Source of the DNA: DAOULY01 sp034414595
GTDB lineage: Bacteria; Chloroflexota; Dehalococcoidia; SZUA-161; JAUWZY01
DNA length: 64,000 nucleotides
Assembly (NCBI GenBank): GCA_034414595.1
Contig: DAOULY010000009.1
Span: 1 to 64,000 of the forward strand
Direction of reading: 5' to 3'
Part shown: piece by piece, positions 27,302-34,220 of the stretch
Layout of the letters: each line of letters begins with the position of its first letter
How positions within the stretch are numbered: the stretch's first letter is position 1
Made by a program: the position numbers and the translations under genes
The notes under the pieces: generated by a model
Seen by the model: only the letters and a program-made list of their open reading frames with translations
The model's database searches: none
Told to the model about the DNA's origin: nothing

Positions 27302-27368
27302 TAAGGAGACCAGCACTGTCTGTTGCGTTCTTGTTGCTGCAAGTTCTTAATTGATGATAATATTAACT

Positions 27369-27491
27369 GTGACGTTAGATGGTAAAGTGGCTATTGTCAC
27401 CAGTGCAGCACATGGATTGGGCCGTTCCCATGCTTTGGCTAGGGCAAAAGCCGATGCTGCTCATGCTTGCGGGCCTGCTAGGAATGGCTAG
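27369..27491 (+). pseudogene. N-terminal relic of a short-chain dehydrogenase (SDR)
   Basis: From a GTG the frame reads VTLDGKVAIVTSAAHGLGRS, then HALARAKADAAHACG, and stops at TAG 27489-27491 after 40 codons. It aligns with the NAD-binding start of the SDRs at 60962 and 61812 (LEGKVAIVTGGGRGLGRA). The TGxxxGxG motif is decayed (TSAAHGLG) and the beta-2 strand acid is lost. The rest of an SDR (YxxxK, C-terminus) is absent before the oxidoreductase gene at 27598. It is a truncated remnant, unlikely to function. Confidence 0.7.
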
Positions 27492-27597
27492 CCGCTCACT
27501 TTCCAAAACTGTAAACCGCCAGTATAATCGAGAGAAGAGCGAGCTACAGATCGTCCCACAGTCGGATCCATCATAAAGTTGAGAGGGGTAGACAAAC

Positions 27598-29835
27598 ATG
27601 ACTCAAGAAGTGAAGAGCGCCGTATGCATGTGGTGTCAGGCCAGATGCCGAATCTTGGTCCACAGTGAGAATGGCAGGCTGGTCAAAGTTGAGCCGGACC
27701 CCTCCTATCCCATGGTGGACACCATATTCCCACCAACGAGGGCATGCCTGAGATTGCGTGGCATCAAGGAGTTCATTGAGCACCCGGGCCGGGTCCACTT
27801 CCCGCTGAAGCGAGCTGGAGAAAGGGGAGGGGGGAAGTGGCAAACGATATCCTGGGAGCAGGCCCTTGACGAGATCGCCGCGAAGTTGGCCGAGTTGAAA
27901 GATAAATACGGGGCGGAGACGCTGGCTGCGCAAACCGGCACCGGCAGAACCATGGAGTGGGTCATCGCCCGGTTTTTCCATCTCTTTGGCACCCCCAATT
28001 ACATGGGGGCCGCAACCATCTGCCATAACCCGTGTGTTAACGCCGGCGCAGCACTGCTGGGCTGGCCGCCTCGCCACAGGACACAGCTTTTCATTGAATC
28101 TGGGGCTAAAGGGCCGAAGACGAAATGTCTCTTCCTCATCGGAATCAATCCCCGGCATGCCAGGCTGAGGATGTGGAAGACGATGCAGGATGCCAAGAGG
28201 GTAGGGGTTAAGATCATCGTCGTCGACCCGAGGAAGACGGAATCAGCGGAGATGGCTGACATCTGGCTTCAGCTCAGGCCAGCCAGTGATACCGCGCTGC
28301 TGATGTCCATGATAAATGTGATCATCGAGGAGGGGCTATATAACAAGGAATTTGTGGAGAAGTGGTGCCATGGCTTCGCCGAACTCAGAGAGAGGGCCAG
28401 GGAGTATCCCCCGGAGAAGATGGCTGAGGTCACCTGGATCCCCGCAGACAAGATCAGGGAAACCGCCAGAATATATGCTCAGAATAGCCCCGCGGTGACC
28501 GTAAACGGCATGGGGACAGAGGAACTGGAAAATGCCATCGAGGCCATTCACGCCAAGTTCATCCTGAGCATGCTCACAGGGAGCATTGACGTTGATGGCG
28601 GCGACTATATGCCCGGGCCTGCCCGCTGCCGCCTCGAGTCCGAGCTCGACCTCAGCGAGGCACTGTCGCCGGAGCAAAAGAAGAAGCAGATCGGCATCGA
28701 CCGCTTCAAGTTGATCAGCTGGCCGGGACGAGATGCAACGATGCCCCATGTATTGAGAGTCTGGGGCAAACAATTCTCCATCGCACGCGCTGCGGCAGGG
28801 GCCCATGCTCCCAGCGTCTATCGGGCCATGATCGACGGCGAGCCCTACCCGGTCAAGGCGCTGATACACCTGGCGAGCAATGCCATGGTCACAGCAGGCA
28901 ACATAAAGCTTATTTACAAGGCATTGAAGAGTGTAGAGTTCCACGTGGTTCTGGACCACTGGCTGACACCATCTGCTGATCTTGCTGACTATGTGCTTCC
29001 GGTCACGCCGTGGTTCGAACGGCCCTACCTCAGCACCTGGAACTCGACCGACAACACAATAAGAGGTGGGGAGAGGGCATTGCCTCCGGCAATACCTGGA
29101 GAACATGACCACAAAACTGATTATGACATTATGCGGGGCATTGGGCTGCGGCTGGGGCAAGGAGAATACTGGCCCTGGGAAACCCTGGAGGAAGTCTACG
29201 ACTACCAGCTCGAGCCTTTAGGGCTCACCTTCAAGGAGTTTATGGCGCAGGGTGGCTTTGAAGACCCGCCCAAGGAGTTCAAGAAATACGAAAGGCAAGG
29301 TTTTGGCACACCTACGGGAAAGGCTGAGCTATACTCGACCATCTTTGAGCAGCTGGGATACGATCCGCTGCCCTGCTACGAGGAGTCCCACGAAAATCCG
29401 CTGACCAGGCCGGACCTGGCCCAGGACTATCCGCTGATGCTGATCACCGGCGGCAGAATCCAGCCCTACTTCCACTCTGAGCATCGCCAGATCGACTCCA
29501 TAAGGCGCAAGCGCCCCCACCCCATCGTGCAAATCCACCCGGATACGGCAGCCAAGTTGGGGATAGGGAGCGACGATTGGGTCTGGATTGAGTCCCCGCG
29601 GGGCAGAATAAGAATGAAATGCGAGCTGTTCCCGGGAATAGACCCCCGTGTGGTGCACGCTGAGCACGGCTGGTGGTTCCCGGAGCTTCCCGGGGAGGAG
29701 CCCTGGCTCCATGGGGTCTGGGAGTCCAATATAAACGTGCTCACCGATGACGATCCCGATGTCTGCAACAAAATCGGCGGGGGCTGGCCGCTGAAGACGG
29801 CGCTGTGCAAAATTTACAAGGTTAAGGAATATTAA
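27598..29835 (+). CDS. Cytoplasmic molybdopterin oxidoreductase, [4Fe-4S] type (copy B, 745 aa)
   Basis: Paralogue of 2449-4689, similar over its whole length (about two thirds identical by eye). It keeps the cluster cysteines Cys10, Cys13, Cys17 and Cys50 and the metal-ligand Cys142 (ATICHNPC), and shares the EHGWWFPE C-terminal motif. Differences are concentrated in residues 110-170 around the metal ligand (AQTGTGRTMEW against FHGGTLRTTMW), implying a changed active-site pocket. There is no Tat signal and no partner subunit. Its upstream neighbours are two gene relics, so it may be the survivor of a larger catabolic cluster. Substrate unknown. Confidence 0.9.
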   Translation: MTQEVKSAVCMWCQARCRILVHSENGRLVKVEPDPSYPMVDTIFPPTRACLRLRGIKEFIEHPGRVHFPLKRAGERGGGKWQTISWEQALDEIAAKLAELKDKYGAETLAAQTGTGRTMEWVIARFFHLFGTPNYMGAATICHNPCVNAGAALLGWPPRHRTQLFIESGAKGPKTKCLFLIGINPRHARLRMWKTMQDAKRVGVKIIVVDPRKTESAEMADIWLQLRPASDTALLMSMINVIIEEGLYNKEFVEKWCHGFAELRERAREYPPEKMAEVTWIPADKIRETARIYAQNSPAVTVNGMGTEELENAIEAIHAKFILSMLTGSIDVDGGDYMPGPARCRLESELDLSEALSPEQKKKQIGIDRFKLISWPGRDATMPHVLRVWGKQFSIARAAAGAHAPSVYRAMIDGEPYPVKALIHLASNAMVTAGNIKLIYKALKSVEFHVVLDHWLTPSADLADYVLPVTPWFERPYLSTWNSTDNTIRGGERALPPAIPGEHDHKTDYDIMRGIGLRLGQGEYWPWETLEEVYDYQLEPLGLTFKEFMAQGGFEDPPKEFKKYERQGFGTPTGKAELYSTIFEQLGYDPLPCYEESHENPLTRPDLAQDYPLMLITGGRIQPYFHSEHRQIDSIRRKRPHPIVQIHPDTAAKLGIGSDDWVWIESPRGRIRMKCELFPGIDPRVVHAEHGWWFPELPGEEPWLHGVWESNINVLTDDDPDVCNKIGGGWPLKTALCKIYKVKEY

Positions 29836-29935
29836 ATATCTGGGCTAGCCAACTTCCTCGCGTATAATAGGGCGTAAAGACGGGCGAACACCACTGAAAG
29901 CCATTCACATGGCTTAACTTAATAAGGAATAAGTT

Positions 29936-30526
29936 ATGGAAAACAGACTTGCCATCTTCATAGACGGAAGCAATCTGTATCATGCTCTAAGAAGTAACTT
30001 TGGACGTAACGACCTCAACTTTGCTGAGTTTGCCAATAAGCTATGTGGCTCGAGACGTTTGTTCAGAACATACTACTACAATATCTTGCAAGATCCTGTT
30101 CAACGGCCTGAGGGATATAGAGAACAGCAGGAATTCCTTGATGTTCTGCGCAAGACACCATACTTAGAGGTTCGCCTAGGGAGCACCAAGGTGGCACAGG
30201 GCGTCTCTGTTGAGAAAGGCGTAGATGTTATGTTGGCCACAGACCTGCTATATTTTGCTTGGAACAACTTTTACGATGTGGCAGTGCTTGTGAGCGGTGA
30301 CTCTGATTTTGCTTATGCCCTTCAAGCTGTAAAGAACATGGGCAAGCATGTTGAGGTAGCCTACTTCGAGGGCGGAGTATCCAAGGACCTCTTGGGTGTA
30401 GCCGATAATCGGCATCTACTCGACCGGAGCTTTTTCAGTGGTTTGTGGGCAGGTAGACTTCATACCAAACGTAAAAGAGTAAGTGGAGAAGCTAACAAGA
30501 GGAAGGCTAGTCGTGATAGCATTTGA
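29936..30526 (+). CDS. NYN-domain (LabA/PIN-like) protein (196 aa)
   Basis: A PIN-fold nuclease-like domain: FIDGSNLYHAL supplies the first acidic site, GVDVMLATDLLYFA the second and VLVSGDSDFAYAL the third, the conserved aspartates of NYN proteins. Family members are thought to process or degrade RNA; substrate specificity is rarely known. The basic C-terminus (HTKRKRVSGEANKRKA) could bind nucleic acid. The gene stands alone between the molybdopterin oxidoreductase and tRNA-Val. AAGGAA precedes the ATG. Confidence 0.9.
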   Translation: MENRLAIFIDGSNLYHALRSNFGRNDLNFAEFANKLCGSRRLFRTYYYNILQDPVQRPEGYREQQEFLDVLRKTPYLEVRLGSTKVAQGVSVEKGVDVMLATDLLYFAWNNFYDVAVLVSGDSDFAYALQAVKNMGKHVEVAYFEGGVSKDLLGVADNRHLLDRSFFSGLWAGRLHTKRKRVSGEANKRKASRDSI

Positions 30527-30581
30527 GCTGATATTTGCAGTCAATGAATCCCTGAGACGAGCTGTCATTTCAATAGTGGGG

Positions 30582-30620
30582 GAAGCAAGCGCTCTCAGCC
30601 TTTTGGCACGGATTCAGCTA
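30582..30620 (-). repeat. tRNA-Val-derived fragment just 3-prime of tRNA-Val(CAC)
   Basis: Bases 30582-30597 repeat exactly 16 bases of the D-arm/anticodon-arm region of the adjacent tRNA (30666-30681). The following 20 or so bases (to the GATTCAGCTA word) resemble the fragment at 58193-58260 in 22 of 30 positions. It is not a folding tRNA. Confidence 0.5.
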
Positions 30621-30623
30621 CGA

Positions 30624-30699
30624 TGGTGGGCGGTACTGGACTCGAACCAGTGACCTCTTGCGTGTGAAGCAAGCGCTCTCACCACTGAGCTAACCGCCC
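30624..30699 (-). tRNA. tRNA-Val, anticodon CAC
   Basis: Acceptor stem GGGCGGT pairs with ACCGCCC. The anticodon stem CTTGC/GCAAG encloses loop TTCACAC, giving anticodon CAC (codon GUG). The T-arm CTGGTTCGAGTCCAG is intact. The 3-prime CCA is encoded in the gene. Confidence 0.95.
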
Positions 30700-30806
30700 T
30701 AAATCGTATCTATTTTACCCCCAAAACTCAGCTTTGTAAAGATAGACCTCTTGCTTTGTCTAGATCTCGCTATGCAATATGACAGAGTGGTAAAATAATC
30801 TGAGAC

Positions 30807-31430
30807 ATGCATGATATCGACGAGAAAATCTATCAACTGGCAAAGCCCTACTTGACCGCGAGACACAACGATATACATACCCAAATTGCACTGGATTTTG
30901 CCGTGCGATTGCTCGAAGGCGGGAAGGGTGATCGGCGTGTTGTTGTTCCGGCAATTATCTTGCATGATGTTGGATATAGTAGATTTTCAGACGAGATGCT
31001 GTCAATGGCTTTCGGACCCAGGGCTGATAGGAGCCTGAGCAGGATGCACGAAGAAGAGGGTGTGAGAATCGCGAAAAGGGTCTTGGCGGAGGTTGACTAT
31101 CCTAGCCAATATGTCGATGAAATCCTGCAAATCATAGGCGGCCACGATACCAGGGCAAATGCCATATCGATTAACGATGAGATCTTGAGGGATGCAGACA
31201 GGCTGTCACGATACTCAAAAAGCGCCTTTTGGTCCTTTGTTGAACGGTTTCAGATCCAACCCGAGGAGATATGCCAAGCGCTGGAATTCTTCGTGGAACA
31301 GTGGTTCTATATGGCTGCGGCTAAGGAGATGGCGAGAGAAGAGCTCAAACAAAGGCGTCAGGAACTCCAGGCATTGCGATTGCTGACGAATGCCCTTCCG
31401 CCACCGGGAACGGGAGAGCAGGCTCCGTGA
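30807..31430 (+). CDS. HD-domain phosphohydrolase (207 aa)
   Basis: A metal-dependent HD-superfamily protein. His53-Asp54 (IILHDVGYSRF) is the HD dyad, RMHEEEGVRIA supplies the preceding helix, GGHDTRA another His-Asp, and LRDADRLSRYS the last Asp. It resembles predicted nucleotide or phosphoester hydrolases of the YedJ/Hdig type. It is soluble, with a C-terminal charged helix from about 170. TatD follows 44 bases downstream on the same strand, so the two may be cotranscribed. Substrate not known. Confidence 0.88.
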   Translation: MHDIDEKIYQLAKPYLTARHNDIHTQIALDFAVRLLEGGKGDRRVVVPAIILHDVGYSRFSDEMLSMAFGPRADRSLSRMHEEEGVRIAKRVLAEVDYPSQYVDEILQIIGGHDTRANAISINDEILRDADRLSRYSKSAFWSFVERFQIQPEEICQALEFFVEQWFYMAAAKEMAREELKQRRQELQALRLLTNALPPPGTGEQAP

Positions 31431-31474
31431 GCGTCGGGTATTAGCTTTCGAGATAATTCCAAGGGCGGAAAGCT

Positions 31475-32242
31475 GTGTATAGGCTAATTGACACCCATGT
31501 CCATTTGGATGAAATTCAAGATGTAGAGAAAGCCATTGCCGAGGCCAAGTCGGCCGGTATTGTGGCGATAATAGTGGTTGGTTCTGACTACGAGTCCAAT
31601 CAGAAAGTATTAGATCTAGCCCGGGTCCACAAGCAGTTCGTCTATCCCGCACTGGGCTTGCATCCCTGGAATTTAAAAGGCTCGGAGATGGGGCGCAATC
31701 TAGAATTTATTGAGGCTAACATAGATAAGGCTGTAGGAATGGGCGAAATAGGACTCGATTACGATAAAAGGGTAAGGGCGGTAGCAGAAAAGGACTTGCA
31801 AAAGTCTGTGCTTAAGGAGATTTTGAAAATAGCGAAAACATGCCAAAAGCCGGTGATAATCCACTCCAGGTATGCGTGGAAAGATGCCCTAAACTTAGTT
31901 GAAGACGCACAGCTTGAAAAGGTGGTGTTTCACTGGTATACGGGGACTTCGAGTGTACTGAGGGACATAGTCAGTCAGGGCTACTTCATTTCTGCGACCC
32001 CAGCTGTGGAATACCACGAGGAACACAGGAGGGCGGTGAAGGAAATCCCGCTGGAAAGATTGCTACTTGAGACGGATTCCCCAGTGGTGTATAGAAGGGG
32101 AACTGAATTTGAGTATGAATCCAGGCCTGCCGATACTATAAGGGTTTTAAGGGGTGTGGCAGGGTTGAGAGGCATGAGCGAAGCTCAAATTGCTCGAGTG
32201 ACTACAGATAATGCTTTGAAACTCTTCGGCTTACAAGACTGA
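31475..32242 (+). CDS. TatD-family metal-dependent hydrolase / deoxyribonuclease (255 aa)
   Basis: A TIM-barrel amidohydrolase-like protein. DTHVHL (His8, His10) is the first metal site, GMGEIGLDYD carries the bridging Glu, PVIIHSRYAW and VVFHWYTG give further histidines, and LLETDSPV gives the last Asp. TatD proteins act as 3-prime exonucleases or D-aminoacyl-tRNA-type hydrolases. The start is a GTG (VYRLIDTHVHL) preceded by a GGGCGGAAAG stretch. It forms a pair with the upstream HD protein and is followed by a 9-bp hairpin. Confidence 0.9.
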   Translation: MYRLIDTHVHLDEIQDVEKAIAEAKSAGIVAIIVVGSDYESNQKVLDLARVHKQFVYPALGLHPWNLKGSEMGRNLEFIEANIDKAVGMGEIGLDYDKRVRAVAEKDLQKSVLKEILKIAKTCQKPVIIHSRYAWKDALNLVEDAQLEKVVFHWYTGTSSVLRDIVSQGYFISATPAVEYHEEHRRAVKEIPLERLLLETDSPVVYRRGTEFEYESRPADTIRVLRGVAGLRGMSEAQIARVTTDNALKLFGLQD

Positions 32243-32268
32243 AGGGACTGCAACTTCCTTCTATGACC

Positions 32269-32292
32269 ATCTGGTGCCTTTCTGCACCAGAT
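32269..32292 (+). terminator. Hairpin after tatD
   Basis: Perfect 9-bp stem ATCTGGTGC / GCACCAGAT with a 6-base loop, 27 bases after the TatD stop. No T-run follows, so it may be a weak terminator or a processing/stability hairpin. Confidence 0.5.
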
Positions 32293-32491
32293 TACTACAT
32301 GACAAAGGGTCATGGCTTGCGCACTTGCGATGGTAGAGCGGGAGCCTTTCGTATTTAAAAAACCGGTATCCTCTTCTCATGGCAACCACGTCTAGGAGAT
32401 ACCTCAATCACGGACAGCTTGACATCTCACGACTTCACTTGGGTATAATACGTGCAAGCGAACGGAGTAGCTCCCTGGAGTACAGGGTGAA

Positions 32492-32791
32492 ATGACTGTG
32501 CGAGTGATGCTGGAGACCAATTTCAATATTATGGGCGTATTCAATAGGGAGCAAGTGGAGCTACAGCTTCCAGATGTCACCTTGCGTGTCCTGCTTAAGG
32601 ATCTAAGTCGTAGGTGGGAGCGAAGCTATGATTTCATCGACCCCGAGACCGGTGAGCTCGACCCTGAGGAGTATGAAGTGCTGATCAATGGCACTGCCTA
32701 CAAATTTCTCCCCGATGGGCTGGAGACCAGGCTCAAGGACGAGGATAGCATAACGATAATCAAGTGGATGGAGGCCCTATCGGGTGGCTAA
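32492..32791 (+). CDS. MoaD/ThiS-family sulfur carrier protein (99 aa)
   Basis: A ubiquitin-like fold protein ending in Gly-Gly (MEALSGG), the site that is adenylated and thiocarboxylated. It is the first gene of the molybdenum hydroxylase operon, 44 bases before the FAD subunit. It therefore probably supplies sulfur for molybdopterin synthesis or for a sulfido ligand on the metal. It is somewhat longer than housekeeping MoaD (about 80 aa), with an insert DPETGELDPEEYEVLING. A tungsten/aldehyde-oxidoreductase-type MoaD is an alternative. Real and intact. Confidence 0.88.
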   Translation: MTVRVMLETNFNIMGVFNREQVELQLPDVTLRVLLKDLSRRWERSYDFIDPETGELDPEEYEVLINGTAYKFLPDGLETRLKDEDSITIIKWMEALSGG

Positions 32792-32835
32792 GGGACAAGG
32801 GCCCTGCGATTGAAAAAGCCAGGAGAGAGGTGGGT

Positions 32836-33738
32836 ATGTTCTACTCAACAAGATTACCCAGATTCGAATACTTGGCACCAAAGAGCATTGAGGAGACGCT
32901 ATTCCTGCTATGGCAGCATGGAAAGGAAGCCAAAGTCATCGCCGGAGGTACAGATTTGCTGCCTCAAATGAAGAGGAGAGAGTTGGCTCCGCGCTATCTC
33001 ATCGGGCTTAAGAATATAGAGGGTCTCGATTACATCAAGTATAACAAGGCGCAGGGATTGCGAATTGGCCCTCTGACCACAATTCATGCCGTGGCGACAT
33101 CTCTGGTGGTCAAGGAGAGGTTCCCTGCTTTGGCCCAGGCCGCTCAGAGCATGGCTTCGGCTCAGATTCGCAACATAGGCACGGTGGTGGGCAACATCTG
33201 CAATGCTGTTCCCTCGGCCGATACTGCCCCAGCCCTACTCGTTCTTGGGGCTAAGATAAGGGCAGCAAGCCATAGGGAGGGCGAGCGCTCGATCCCGGCG
33301 GAGGGATTCTTCACTGGCCCTTCACAGACCGTGCTTCACGATGATGAGCTGGTGCTCGAGATTCAGGTTCCCTCTCCTGTGCCTCACAGCAGCTCGGTCT
33401 ATCTCAAGCAAATGGTGAGGTCGGCGATGGACCTGGCTATCGTCGGCGTAGCCGCGGCTGTCGCTGCTGTGGATGGAAAATGTGGAAATGTCCGGATTGG
33501 CCTCGGCGCTGTTGCCCCAACGCCGTTGCGGGCGAAGAAGGCTGAGAGGATGCTCAAAGGCAGTGTATTCGATGACCGCTTGGTGGAACAAGCTGCTGAG
33601 GCGGCAGCGGCGGAATCACGTCCCATCACTGATGTCAGAGCCTCGCTGGAATACAGAAGAGATATAGTCAGAGTCTTGACCCGCAGGGCGTTGAACCAGA
33701 GTTGGTCTGAAGCCAGAGGCGAAGGAGGACTGCAGTGA
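32836..33738 (+). CDS. Molybdenum hydroxylase FAD-binding subunit (CoxM/XdhB-like, 300 aa)
   Basis: The medium subunit of the xanthine-dehydrogenase family, passing electrons from the iron-sulfur subunit to an acceptor via FAD. FAD-binding motifs IAGGTDLLPQMKR and IGTVVGNICNAVPSADTAP are intact. A C-terminal CO-dehydrogenase flavoprotein domain follows. I place the start at ATG 32836 (MFYSTRLPRFEY), which has AGAGAGGTGG before it; a longer frame back to 32764 overlaps the MoaD gene. Its stop overlaps the start of the next gene (GTGA), indicating translational coupling. Confidence 0.92.
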   Translation: MFYSTRLPRFEYLAPKSIEETLFLLWQHGKEAKVIAGGTDLLPQMKRRELAPRYLIGLKNIEGLDYIKYNKAQGLRIGPLTTIHAVATSLVVKERFPALAQAAQSMASAQIRNIGTVVGNICNAVPSADTAPALLVLGAKIRAASHREGERSIPAEGFFTGPSQTVLHDDELVLEIQVPSPVPHSSSVYLKQMVRSAMDLAIVGVAAAVAAVDGKCGNVRIGLGAVAPTPLRAKKAERMLKGSVFDDRLVEQAAEAAAAESRPITDVRASLEYRRDIVRVLTRRALNQSWSEARGEGGLQ

Positions 33739-34220
33739 AGCAGATTACAGTACTAAATGTAAACGATGCCTTCTATGAGGTGGAAGTTTTGCCTAATAGG
33801 ACACTGCTTGAGGTTCTGCGCGACGACTTGGGCCTGACTGGAACCAAGAAGGGCTGCGACACCGGCGAATGTGGTGCCTGCACTGTGATCATGGATGGCA
33901 AAGCGGTGCCCTCCTGCTTATTGCTCGCGGTGGAAGCCCAGGGCAAGAGGATAACCACCATCGAGGGCTTGGCCCAGGATACCCAACTTCACCCGTTGCA
34001 GCAATCCTTCATCGACCATGGAGCTGTGCAATGCGGTTTCTGTACCGCGGGCATAATCCTCTCAGCTAAGGCTTTGCTGGATAAAAATCCCAAGCCCACA
34101 GAGGCTGAGGTCAGGGAGGCAATTGCCGGCAACCTCTGTCGCTGCACTGGCTATGTCAAGATTGTGGAGGCGATAATGGCGGCAAGTGAAAAGTCGGTGG
34201 GCAAGGAGGTAGCGCAATGA
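33735..34220 (+). CDS. Molybdenum hydroxylase [2Fe-2S] subunit (CoxS/XdhC-like, 161 aa)
   Basis: The small subunit with two [2Fe-2S] clusters. The plant-ferredoxin-type cluster uses Cys41, Cys46, Cys49 and Cys61. The C-terminal helical cluster uses Cys100, Cys103, Cys135 and Cys137 (QCGFC and NLCRC). All eight cysteines are present, so electron transfer should work. Starts with GTG overlapping the previous stop and ends in an ATGA overlap with the large subunit. Cytoplasmic. Confidence 0.95.
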   Translation: MKQITVLNVNDAFYEVEVLPNRTLLEVLRDDLGLTGTKKGCDTGECGACTVIMDGKAVPSCLLLAVEAQGKRITTIEGLAQDTQLHPLQQSFIDHGAVQCGFCTAGIILSAKALLDKNPKPTEAEVREAIAGNLCRCTGYVKIVEAIMAASEKSVGKEVAQ

